In this document: positions 16,469 to 24,342 of the stretch, in pieces
Layout: every line of letters begins with the position of its first letter
How positions within the stretch are numbered: position 1 is the stretch's first letter
Source of the DNA: Pseudomonas sp. PD9R
Lineage (GTDB): Bacteria; Pseudomonadota; Gammaproteobacteria; Pseudomonadales; Pseudomonadaceae
Reading direction: 5' to 3'
DNA length: 64,000 nucleotides
Assembly: GCF_019200975.1 (NCBI RefSeq)
Contig: NZ_JAHTMR010000013.1
Location: forward strand, 1-64,000
Notes under the pieces: generated by a model
What the model saw: the letters and a program-made list of their open reading frames with translations, nothing else
Told to the model about the DNA's origin: nothing
Database searches by the model: none
Program-made: the position numbers and the translations under genes

Positions 16469-17950
16469 TCAGCTTTCTGGAGTTTGTTCAGCCAGGGCAA
16501 CGGCGCGGAACATCGCGCGGCGCTTGTTCAGGGTTTCTTCCCATTCCAGCGCCGGCACCGAGTCGGCAACGATGCCGCCACCGGCCTGCACGTGCAGTTC
16601 GCCGTTCTTGATCACCGCCGTGCGAATCGCAATGGCGGTGTCCATGTTGCCGTTCCAGGCGAAGTAGCCGACGGCGCCGCCGTAGACGCCACGCTTCACC
16701 GGTTCCAGTTCGTCGATGATTTCCATCGCGCGAATCTTCGGTGCGCCGGACAAAGTGCCCGCCGGCAGGATCGCCCGCAGTGCGTCCATCGCCGTCAGCC
16801 CGGCTTTCAGTTGGCCGGTGACGTTGGAGACGATGTGCATCACATTGGAATAACGCTCGATGACCATTTTCTCGGTGAGTTTCACCGAACCGATTTCCGA
16901 GACGCGACCGGTGTCGTTACGACCCAGGTCGATCAACATCAAGTGTTCGGCGATTTCCTTATCGTCGGACAGCAGGTCTTTTTCCAGCGCCAGGTCAGCT
17001 TCTTCGCTGGCACCACGCGGACGAGTGCCGGCGATCGGGCGCACGGTGATGAGATTGTCTTCGACCCGCACCAGCACTTCCGGGGAACTGCCGACGACGT
17101 GGAAGTCACCGAAGTTGAAGAAGTACATATAAGGCGTCGGGTTGAAGCAGCGCAGCGCGCGATACAGATCGATTGGCGCAGCCTTGAAGTCGATCGACAT
17201 GCGCTGGGACGGCACGACCTGCATGCAGTCGCCGGCCAGGATGTATTCCTTGATGGTGTCGACGGCTTTTTCGTAATCGTCCTGGGTGAAACTGGAGCGG
17301 AACACCGGATCAGCCGACTGCTGCTTGCTGAAATCCAGGCCACGACGCGGGGTAATCGGCTGACGGAGTTTTTCCAGCAGCTCTTCAAGGCGTGCGCGAC
17401 CTTGTTCGAAAGCGTCTTCCTGCGCCGGGTCGGCCAGGACGATTGCATGCATCTTGCCGGCGAGGTTGTCGAACACCACCACCGCATCGGAAACCATTAG
17501 CAGAATATCCGGCACGCCTAGCGGGTCCGGGTTCGGACACTTGCCCAGACGCTTCTCCACATAACGCACGCAGTCGTAACCGAAGTAACCCACCAGGCCA
17601 CCGTTGAAGCGTGGCAGGCCAGCGATGGTCGGCACGTTGTAACGGGCCTTGAAAGTTTCGACGAAGGCCAGCGGGTCTTCCACGTCGTGGCTTTCGGTCT
17701 CGACGCCATCAATCGTCACGCTGACGTGATGGTCGTGAACCCGCAGCACGGTGCGGCACGGCAAGCCGATGATCGAGTAACGGCCCCACTTCTCGCCGCC
17801 CTGTACGGATTCCAGCAAGTAGGAATTAGGCTCGTCGGCCAGTTTCAGGTAGATCGACAGCGGAGTGTCAAAGTCGGCCAGGGTTTCGCAGGCAAGCGGG
17901 ATGCGGTTGTAGCCGGCAGCGGCCAAACGCAGGAATTCTTCGCGGATCAT
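16469..17950 (-). CDS. trpE: Anthranilate synthase component I
   Basis: Converts chorismate plus ammonia to anthranilate and is feedback inhibited by tryptophan. The 493-residue protein has the N-terminal regulatory domain with LLESVQGGEKWGRYS, which carries the Trp-binding LLES element. The chorismate-binding core includes PIAGTRPRG, DLGRNDTGRVS and GAPKIRAMEIIDELE. Full length. It begins 70 nt after gph, whose tail appears to provide a Trp-codon leader (see 18021-18065). Separated from trpGDC by 112 bp. Confidence 0.97.
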   Translation of the reverse strand: MIREEFLRLAAAGYNRIPLACETLADFDTPLSIYLKLADEPNSYLLESVQGGEKWGRYSIIGLPCRTVLRVHDHHVSVTIDGVETESHDVEDPLAFVETFKARYNVPTIAGLPRFNGGLVGYFGYDCVRYVEKRLGKCPNPDPLGVPDILLMVSDAVVVFDNLAGKMHAIVLADPAQEDAFEQGRARLEELLEKLRQPITPRRGLDFSKQQSADPVFRSSFTQDDYEKAVDTIKEYILAGDCMQVVPSQRMSIDFKAAPIDLYRALRCFNPTPYMYFFNFGDFHVVGSSPEVLVRVEDNLITVRPIAGTRPRGASEEADLALEKDLLSDDKEIAEHLMLIDLGRNDTGRVSEIGSVKLTEKMVIERYSNVMHIVSNVTGQLKAGLTAMDALRAILPAGTLSGAPKIRAMEIIDELEPVKRGVYGGAVGYFAWNGNMDTAIAIRTAVIKNGELHVQAGGGIVADSVPALEWEETLNKRRAMFRAVALAEQTPES

Positions 17951-17993
17951 GAGGTGCCTCGTGGCTTGAGGATCAAACAGTCAGGTATGCAAA

Positions 17994-18065
17994 CGCGCCG
18001 GACAACCGGCCAGGATCAAGTCAGGCGCGCCAACGCCAGCGGGCCAGGGCCTTGATGACTTTCAT
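17994..18065 (-). promoter_or_regulatory. Putative trpE leader/attenuator overlapping the end of gph
   Basis: In the gph frame the last 14 codons (18065-18021) read MKVIKALARWRWRA then stop, with two UGG codons, and a third UGG immediately before that ATG. Downstream, GCCGG (18006-18010) can pair with CCGGC (17997-18001) around a TTGT loop. Alternatively CGCGCC at the leader's end (18024-18029) can pair with GGCGCG (17994-17999); the two hairpins share bases and exclude each other. There is no strong U-tract, so it may act by a mechanism other than simple intrinsic termination. Confidence 0.5.
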
Positions 18066-18839
18066 CCAGAGTTTGCGAGTGACCACCACGATGGAGTTTC
18101 CAGGAGGGGATTGAACAGCGTCGGGCAACGTTATCTCAGCGCAAAGATCCAGGCAACCGGGAATTAGCTTGCGCAGATCGTCGATCACCAGTGTCGGCGA
18201 CTCTTCGGCGATCGGGCGACCGTGGTTGTAGCCGTAACTCAGGGCCACGCACTTGACCCCTGCCGCTTTCGCCGCCAGCACATCGCTGCGCGAATCGCCG
18301 ACGAACAAGGATTGCGACGCCGGGATGTTGGTCATCTTCATCACGAAAAACAGCGCAGCCGGGTCCGGTTTTTTCTGCGGCAAGGTATCGCCGCCGATGA
18401 TCAGGCGAAAATAACGACCGATTTTCATTTGATCCAACAGCGGCGCGACGAAACGCTCCGGTTTGTTGGTGATCAGTGCCATTTCGACACCCTGCTTGTG
18501 CAGCCACTTCAGGGTGTCGCGCACGCCGGGATAGACCACGGTCAGCTCATGGCTTTCACCATAAGCCTGCATGAAGATTTCCAGCGCATGCTCGGCTTCG
18601 ACGTCATCGACCGCCGAGTGATCGATGCTACCGGCCAGCGCACGGCGCACCAGAACCGGCGCACCATTGCCAACCCACTCGCGCACCGACTCGATGCCGG
18701 CGGGTTTGCGGCCCAGTTTGAGCAGCATGTTATCCACAGCCGCTGCGAGGTCCGGGACCGAATCGATCAGCGTGCCATCCAGATCGAACATCACCAGCCT
18801 TGGCAGACTTCCCGGGAACAGCTGCTCAAAACCACTCAT
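18021..18839 (-). CDS. gph: Phosphoglycolate phosphatase
   Basis: HAD-superfamily phosphatase removing 2-phosphoglycolate. 272 residues. Motif I is FDLDGTLIDS (DxDGT nucleophile near residue 19); motif II is in ALITNKP; motif IV is in FVGDSRSDVLAAKAAG. The tail beyond the HAD core (about residues 235-272) is poorly HAD-like and ends with W258, W268 and W270, which suggests a trp leader function. It overlaps rpe by 4 nt and precedes trpE by 70 nt (PAO1 PA0608). It is not MupP, the MurNAc-6-P phosphatase, which in PAO1 is a different locus. Confidence 0.92.
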   Translation of the reverse strand: MSGFEQLFPGSLPRLVMFDLDGTLIDSVPDLAAAVDNMLLKLGRKPAGIESVREWVGNGAPVLVRRALAGSIDHSAVDDVEAEHALEIFMQAYGESHELTVVYPGVRDTLKWLHKQGVEMALITNKPERFVAPLLDQMKIGRYFRLIIGGDTLPQKKPDPAALFFVMKMTNIPASQSLFVGDSRSDVLAAKAAGVKCVALSYGYNHGRPIAEESPTLVIDDLRKLIPGCLDLCAEITLPDAVQSPPGNSIVVVTRKLWMKVIKALARWRWRA

Positions 18840-19510
18840 GGGCGAGCCAGTGCCAGTTCGGAACGCATCTTGTCGATAACTTCCTGGTAGTTCGGCGCAT
18901 TGAAGATCGCGGAGCCGGCAACGAAGGTGTCGGCTCCCGCCGCAGCGATTTCACGAATGTTGTTCACGTTGACGCCGCCGTCGATTTCCAGGCGAATGTC
19001 ACGACCGGAAGCATCGATCAGCGCACGTGCTTCACGCAGCTTGTCGAGGGTGCCGGGGATGAATTTCTGCCCGCCGAAGCCCGGGTTGACGCTCATCAGC
19101 AAGATCATGTCGACCTTGTCCATCACGTACTTGAGCACGTCCAGCGGGGTCGCCGGGTTGAACACCAGGCCCGACTTGCAGCCACCTTCGCGGATCAACT
19201 GCAGGGAACGATCGACGTGTTGCGTGGCTTCCGGGTGGAAGGTGATGTAAGTCGCGCCGGCCTCGATGAAGTCGCCGACGATGCGGTCCACCGGGCTGAC
19301 CATCAGGTGTGCGTCGATCGGCGCAGTCACGCCGTATTTACGCAGCGCTGCGCAAACCATCGGGCCGATGGTCAGGTTGGGCACGTAATGGTTGTCCATG
19401 ACATCGAAGTGCACGAAGTCGGCGCCAGCGGCCAGGACGTTGTCCACTTCGTCACCCAGGCGGGCAAAGTCGGCGGAGAGAATCGACGGAGCAATTACGA
19501 AGGGCTGCAT
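18836..19510 (-). CDS. rpe: Ribulose-phosphate 3-epimerase
   Basis: Interconverts ribulose-5-P and xylulose-5-P. The 224-residue TIM barrel has PSILSADFARLG at the N-terminus, DVMDNHYVPNLTIGP with the metal-binding His/Asp, and SVNPGFGGQKFIP. The start at 19510 (MQPFVIAPS) follows AAGGTG at good spacing; the frame opens at 19576 but that adds non-family sequence. It heads the rpe-gph-trpE gene string. Confidence 0.96.
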   Translation of the reverse strand: MQPFVIAPSILSADFARLGDEVDNVLAAGADFVHFDVMDNHYVPNLTIGPMVCAALRKYGVTAPIDAHLMVSPVDRIVGDFIEAGATYITFHPEATQHVDRSLQLIREGGCKSGLVFNPATPLDVLKYVMDKVDMILLMSVNPGFGGQKFIPGTLDKLREARALIDASGRDIRLEIDGGVNVNNIREIAAAGADTFVAGSAIFNAPNYQEVIDKMRSELALARP

Positions 19511-19602
19511 GACGCACCTTTTCTGAGCAAAATCACGATGGCGCGCATTGTATACCTCATGCTTTGACGCGCGCACCGTGACCGCGATGATTGGGCTTTT
19601 GC

Positions 19603-20751
19603 CTAGTACGCCGCGCGGTAGATTTTCTCGATATCGACAGCACTCAGTTTGCGCGGATTATTGCGCATCAGACGCTCGATGCCGGCCGCCTCCTCGGCCA
19701 TGGCCGAAATGGCGTCCTCGGGAACCCCGAAACTGCGCAGTCCTGCCGGAATTTCCACCGCCGCGCACAAGTCGCTCATGGCCTCCACGGCTTTATCGGC
19801 CGCTTCATTGACACTCAGATGAGCGGTCTTGACGCCCATGGCTTCGGCAATATCTTGCATGCGTTCGACGCACGCCATCTTGTTCCAGGTCATGACATAA
19901 GGCAGCAGCAAGGCGTTGCTGACGCCGTGAGCAATATTGAAACGCCCACCCAGCGGATACGCCAGCGCATGCACCGCGCCGACCCCGGCATTGCCGAACG
20001 CCATGCCGGCCATCAGGCTGGCGGTGGCCATGTCTTCGCGGGCTTGCAGATTGGATGGATTGGCGTAGGCCTTGGGCAACGCCTTGGCGATCAGCTTGAT
20101 GGCACCAATGGCGAGGGCGTCGGTAATGGGTGAGGCATTCACCGACAGATAGGATTCAATGGCATGCACCAGCGCATCGACGCCACTGGCTGCCGTAACG
20201 CTGCGCGGGCAAGTCAGGGTCATTTGCGGGCTGACCAGCGCCACATCCGGCAATAGATAGTCGCTGACAATACCCTTCTTCAGTTGCGCGACCTTGTCGG
20301 AAAGGATCGCAACATTGGTCACTTCCGAGCCGGTGCCGGCGGTGGTCGGGATGGCGATCAGCGGCGGACCTTTGCGCGGCACCTGATCGATACCGAACAA
20401 ATCCTCCAGAGCGCCGTGATAACCGGCATACGCAGCCACGCTTTTGGCAATGTCGATGGCGCTGCCGCCACCCAGGCCGATCAACCCGTCATGCCCGCCT
20501 TCGCGGTAGACCCGCATGCAGTCTTCGACGATGGCGATCTCCGGATCGGGCAGCACCCGGTCGAAGATTTCATAGGTCCGATCCCCCATCTGCGCCAGCG
20601 CCAGCTCGACGGTGCCGGACTTGACCAGTGCGGCGTCGGTGACGATCAGTGGGTTGTCGATGTCCAGGCGTGTCAGTTCCGCCGCCAGTTGCTCGATAGC
20701 CCCTGCGCCGGTGATCAGTTTGTGTGCGATTTTGAAAGAGGAAAGACTCAT
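19603..20751 (-). CDS. Iron-containing alcohol dehydrogenase
   Basis: A 382-residue group III (Fe-dependent) NAD(P) dehydrogenase. It shows GGGSAIDIAKSVA (about residues 96-108) for the nucleotide, TTAGTGSEVTNVAI, and metal-ligand histidines in HALAYPLGGRFNIAHG. The substrate could be a primary alcohol, lactaldehyde, threonine or 4-hydroxybutyrate; sequence alone does not decide. The start is MSLSSFKIAHK. It sits between agtD and rpe, where PAO1 has no gene as I recall. It lies on the same strand as the agt operon but is cut off from it by a 45-bp palindrome, so it is probably transcribed separately. Confidence 0.9.
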   Translation of the reverse strand: MSLSSFKIAHKLITGAGAIEQLAAELTRLDIDNPLIVTDAALVKSGTVELALAQMGDRTYEIFDRVLPDPEIAIVEDCMRVYREGGHDGLIGLGGGSAIDIAKSVAAYAGYHGALEDLFGIDQVPRKGPPLIAIPTTAGTGSEVTNVAILSDKVAQLKKGIVSDYLLPDVALVSPQMTLTCPRSVTAASGVDALVHAIESYLSVNASPITDALAIGAIKLIAKALPKAYANPSNLQAREDMATASLMAGMAFGNAGVGAVHALAYPLGGRFNIAHGVSNALLLPYVMTWNKMACVERMQDIAEAMGVKTAHLSVNEAADKAVEAMSDLCAAVEIPAGLRSFGVPEDAISAMAEEAAGIERLMRNNPRKLSAVDIEKIYRAAY

Positions 20752-20859
20752 TGTGCGCAGCCTCTTATAGGTAGGGGAGCTGGGCACAATAGTAGCTGGG
20801 GTTTTGGCGTAGTCTCATATTCAGGCCATGAATGACCCCACAACCCAAACCTACACAAA

Positions 20860-20963
20860 CCCCTGTAGGAGCTGTCGAGTGAAACGAGGCTGCGATCTTT
20901 TGATTTTTAAAGATCAAGATCAAAAGATCGCAGCCTCGTTTCACTCGACAGCTCCTACAGGGG
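20860..20963. repeat. Long perfect palindrome, REP class B with an extended arm
   Basis: 45-bp arms (20860-20904 and 20919-20963) are perfectly complementary around a 14-bp loop. Ends read CCCCTGTAGGAGCTG, interior GGCTGCGATCTTTTGAT. Between these is GTCGAGTGAAACGA, which ordinary class B units lack. It starts 7 nt beyond the agtD stop and is probably a transcription/processing barrier between agtD and the alcohol dehydrogenase gene. Confidence 0.92.
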
Positions 20964-20969
20964 ATTGCG

Positions 20970-21794
20970 TCAGACCTGGGCGGTGCGCAGTTTTTCGCTG
21001 CGGCCACGCAGCCATTCCAGGGTCAGCAACAGGATCACCGAGAAGGCGATCAGCAGTGTCGCGGCGGCGGCGATGGTTGGGCTGAGGTTTTCGCGGATAC
21101 CGCTGAACATCTGCCGTGGCAAGGTCGCTTGTTCTGGGCCGGCAAGGAACAGCGTTACTACGACCTCATCGAACGAGGTGGCGAAGGCGAACAGCGCGCC
21201 GGAAATCACACCCGGCGCAATCAATGGCAAGGTCACGCGACGAAATGCCGTCAGTGGCGACGCACCAAGGCTGGCAGCAGCGCGCACCAGGTTCTGGTTA
21301 AACCCCTGCAATGTCGCCGACACCGTGATGATCACGAACGGCACACCCAACACCGCGTGCACCACGATCAGCGAGAAGAAGCTGTTGCCCAGGCCCAGCG
21401 GTGCAAAGAACAAATAACTCGCCACACCGATGATCACCACCGGCACCACCATCGGCGAAATCACCAATGCCATCACCAGCGCCTTGCCAGGGAAGTCGCC
21501 ACGGGTCAGGCCAATGGCCGCCAATGTACCGAAGACCATCGCCAGCACCGTAGCCGCCGGGGCGACGATGATGCTGTTCTTCAACGACCGCATCCACTCG
21601 GCCGAGGCAAAGAAGTCCTGATACCAGTGCAGCGAGAAACCTTGCAGCGGGTACACCAGGAAACTGCCGGAGTTGAACGACAGCGGAATGATCACCAGCA
21701 CCGGCAGGATCAGGAACAACAGAATCAAGCCGCAGAGAATCCGCAAGCTGTAGAACCACACCCGCTCAATGGGCGACATATAAGGACTCAGCAT
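20970..21794 (-). CDS. agtD: ABC transporter permease, AgtD/PotC-like
   Basis: Inner-membrane permease of a polyamine/opine/GABA-type (PotC) importer. 274 residues with six hydrophobic segments and the EAA-type cytoplasmic loop AAASLGASPLTAFRRVTLPLIAPG. Last gene of the ATPase-binding protein-permease-permease operon. The order matches PAO1 agtABCD (PA0603-PA0606), reported to take up GABA and 5-aminovalerate. It begins 12 nt after agtC. The name rests on synteny and the adjacent AgtSR-like pair. Confidence 0.86.
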   Translation of the reverse strand: MLSPYMSPIERVWFYSLRILCGLILLFLILPVLVIIPLSFNSGSFLVYPLQGFSLHWYQDFFASAEWMRSLKNSIIVAPAATVLAMVFGTLAAIGLTRGDFPGKALVMALVISPMVVPVVIIGVASYLFFAPLGLGNSFFSLIVVHAVLGVPFVIITVSATLQGFNQNLVRAAASLGASPLTAFRRVTLPLIAPGVISGALFAFATSFDEVVVTLFLAGPEQATLPRQMFSGIRENLSPTIAAAATLLIAFSVILLLTLEWLRGRSEKLRTAQV

Positions 21795-21806
21795 TTCGTT
21801 CTCCCT

Positions 21807-23054
21807 TTAGCTCAAGCGCAGGCGGCTAGCGCCCACCAGCCAGCTGTAAATCAGATAAAGCACAACGGTCGCCAACAGCAGCAACCCACCGAGCGCGGTT
21901 GCCATGCCCCAGTTGATGCTGGTGTTGGTGTAGAAAGCGACGAAGTAGCTGACCATCTGATCGTTCGGGCTGCCCAGCAAGGCCGGGGTGATGTAGTAGC
22001 CAATGGCGAGGATGAACACCAACAGGCAACCAGCGCCGACACCGGCATAAGTCTGCGGGAAGTACACCCGCCAGAAACTGGCGAACGGATGGCAGCCGAG
22101 GGAAATCGCGGCACGCATGTAGGTCGGCGAGATGCCTTTCATCACGCTGTAGATCGGCAGAATCATGAACGGCAGCAGGATGTGCACCATCGAGATGTAG
22201 ACACCGACGCGGTTGAACACCAGCTCGATCGGCTTATCAATGATGCCCATGGCCATCAGGCCGCTGTTGATCAACCCGCCTGATTGCAGCAACACGATCC
22301 ACGCGGCGACGCGCACCAGAATCGACGTCCAGAACGGCAGCAGAACCAGAATCATCAGCAGGTTACTTTGGCGCGACGGCAGGTTCGCCAGCAGGTAAGC
22401 CAACGGATACGCCAACACCAGGCAGATCGCGGTGATGACCAGGCCCATCCAGAAGGTCCGGGCGAAGATGTCGAGGTAGATCGCCTGGTCCGGGGTGGCC
22501 GGGGCGATTTCGCCGAGGTCGTCGATGCGATGGTCGACCGCAGCCAGCAAATAGTAAGGCGTGATGCTGCTGGTGTTGCGGCGTACGGCTTGCCAGTAGG
22601 CCGGGTCGCCCCAGCGCTCGTCGAGGCCTTCCAGTGCTTCTTTATAAGAGGCGGGTTCAGTGGCCAGCGGCAACGCGCGAGCGGTTTTGGTCAGCAGGCT
22701 GCGGTAGCCGGCCAACTCCATATTCAGGCGCTTGGACAAATCGCCCAGGGTTTGATTCTTGCGGGCGTCGGCGAGGTCTTCGGCGGCCGCTTTGTAAACC
22801 GGTTCAGCGGGCAGGCCTCGGCCGTCCCAACTGGCGATAGCCGCAACAGTGCGCGGCATGCCGCCGACCACTTCCGGGTTACCGACACTTTTGTAGAGCA
22901 GCGCCACGATCGGCACCAGGAACACCAGCAACAGAAACAGCACCAGCGGCGCGATCAAGGCTTGGGCCTTCCAGCGGTTGACCCGCTCGGCGTGCTTGAG
23001 CCGCTGCTTCAAGGTGGGGTCAGTGCCCGCGTTCAGGGGAACGGCGATAGCCAT
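21807..23054 (-). CDS. agtC: ABC transporter permease, AgtC/PotB-like, with a large periplasmic insert
   Basis: 415 residues, about 140 more than E. coli PotB. After the first membrane segment (about 37-57) there is a hydrophilic stretch of roughly 130 residues, probably periplasmic, before the remaining membrane segments. The EAA loop is AAISLGCHPFASFWRVYFPQTYAG. Start at ATG 23054 (MAIAVPLN) with CCGGAG upstream. It is separated from agtB by 197 nt that contain a REP palindrome. Confidence 0.86.
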   Translation of the reverse strand: MAIAVPLNAGTDPTLKQRLKHAERVNRWKAQALIAPLVLFLLLVFLVPIVALLYKSVGNPEVVGGMPRTVAAIASWDGRGLPAEPVYKAAAEDLADARKNQTLGDLSKRLNMELAGYRSLLTKTARALPLATEPASYKEALEGLDERWGDPAYWQAVRRNTSSITPYYLLAAVDHRIDDLGEIAPATPDQAIYLDIFARTFWMGLVITAICLVLAYPLAYLLANLPSRQSNLLMILVLLPFWTSILVRVAAWIVLLQSGGLINSGLMAMGIIDKPIELVFNRVGVYISMVHILLPFMILPIYSVMKGISPTYMRAAISLGCHPFASFWRVYFPQTYAGVGAGCLLVFILAIGYYITPALLGSPNDQMVSYFVAFYTNTSINWGMATALGGLLLLATVVLYLIYSWLVGASRLRLS

Positions 23055-23136
23055 GGCGTACTCCGGAAATCTTTGGATGGGCGGCATCGCACACAGCGAT
23101 GCCGCATTACATCAACACGCATTGAAAACGCCGGCC

Positions 23137-23226
23137 CTGCAGGAGCTGTCGAGTGAAACGAGGCTGCGATCTGTTGATCTTGAAAAGCCAACGTCAAAAG
23201 ATCGCAGCCTTCGGCAGCTCCTACAG
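23137..23226. repeat. REP class B palindrome inside the agt operon
   Basis: The left part (23137-23178) has the extended arm GTCGAGTGAAACGA seen at 20860, while the right part (23193-23226) is an ordinary class B arm (AAAAGATCGCAGCCTTCGGCAG). Thus the inner and outer bases pair but the middles differ. It lies between the binding-protein gene and the first permease gene. Confidence 0.85.
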
Positions 23227-23251
23227 AGTTTGCGTGAATTGCACGCAGTTG

Positions 23252-24295
23252 CTACTTCGCAGCCCAGGAATTGAAGCGCTGTTCCAGTTGCTCGCCGTTG
23301 TCAGCCCAGAAGCTGACGTCGATCTGCACCTGGTTGGCGATGTTTTCCGGGGTGGTCGGCATGTCTTTCAGGACATCCTTGGACAGCAACGGTACGGCTT
23401 GGGTGTTGGCCGGGCCGTAGGCGATGTTTTCGGAGTAGGTCTTCTGCTGCTGCGGCATGACCGAGTAAGCGATGAATTTCTTCGCTGCCTCAGCACGCGC
23501 CTTGTCCAGACCTTTTGGAATGGCCCATGCGTCGAAGTCGTAGATGCCGCCGTTCCACACCACTTTCAGGTTGCTTTCTTTCTGCACGGCAGCGATACGA
23601 CCGTTGTAGGCCGAGCTCATGACTACGTCACCGGAGGCGAGGTATTGCGGCGGTTGTGCGCCGGCTTCCCACCATTGGATGCTTGGCTTGAGTTCATCCA
23701 GTTTCTTGAACGCGCGGTCCTGACCGTCTTTGCTGGCCAGCACTTTGTAGACGTCTTTCGGCGCAACGCCGTCGGCCATCAGAGCGAATTCCAGGGTGTA
23801 TTTGGCGCCTTTACGCAGGCCGCGCTTGCCAGGGAATTTCTTGGTGTCCCAGAAATCCACCCAGCTTGTCGGTGCGGAGGCCAGTTTGTCGGCGTTGTAG
23901 GCCAACACGGTGGACCACACGAAGAAGCCTACGCCGCAAGGCTGGATCGCGCCTTTGACGTAGTCTTCGGTTTTGCCGAACAGTTTCGGATCCAGCGGCT
24001 CGAACATGTCTTCGTCGCAACCACGGGACAGTTCTGGCGATTCAACTTCTACCAGGTCCCAGGACACGCTCTTGGTGTCGACCATGGCTTTGACCTTGGC
24101 CATTTCGCCGTTGTACTCGCCCGCCACGATCTTGCCGTTGCCTGCCGCTTCCCACGGTGCATAGAAGGCTTTGACCTGTGCTGCCTTGTTCGCCCCGCCA
24201 AAGGACACCACGGTCAGGTCCGGGCCAGCCGCCATTGCGCTGGCTGCCCCCATCATGCCCAGTGCCAGAGCGGTGAATTTCAGGGATTTCAACAT
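23252..24295 (-). CDS. agtB: ABC transporter substrate-binding protein, AgtB/PotD-like
   Basis: Periplasmic binding protein of the PotD family, 347 residues. The signal peptide covers residues 1-22 (hydrophobic LALGMMGAASAMA, cleavage after AMA). The mature part begins AGPDLTVVSFGG. Proposed ligand 4-aminobutyrate/5-aminovalerate by correspondence to PAO1 PA0604; a PotD-type fold also accommodates polyamines. It follows agtA by 47 nt. A REP hairpin just downstream could stabilise its message relative to the permeases. Confidence 0.87.
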   Translation of the reverse strand: MLKSLKFTALALGMMGAASAMAAGPDLTVVSFGGANKAAQVKAFYAPWEAAGNGKIVAGEYNGEMAKVKAMVDTKSVSWDLVEVESPELSRGCDEDMFEPLDPKLFGKTEDYVKGAIQPCGVGFFVWSTVLAYNADKLASAPTSWVDFWDTKKFPGKRGLRKGAKYTLEFALMADGVAPKDVYKVLASKDGQDRAFKKLDELKPSIQWWEAGAQPPQYLASGDVVMSSAYNGRIAAVQKESNLKVVWNGGIYDFDAWAIPKGLDKARAEAAKKFIAYSVMPQQQKTYSENIAYGPANTQAVPLLSKDVLKDMPTTPENIANQVQIDVSFWADNGEQLEQRFNSWAAK

Positions 24296-24342
24296 TTATT
24301 GTTTTCTCCACGTGCAGGGTTGGTGTGTTGAAGCCGGGGCGA

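Noticed and set aside
18021..18839. gph as MupP (MurNAc-6-phosphate phosphatase)
   Set aside because: The rpe-gph-trpE context is that of phosphoglycolate phosphatase PA0608; MupP is a separate Pseudomonas locus, so the recycling pathway is not complete in this window.
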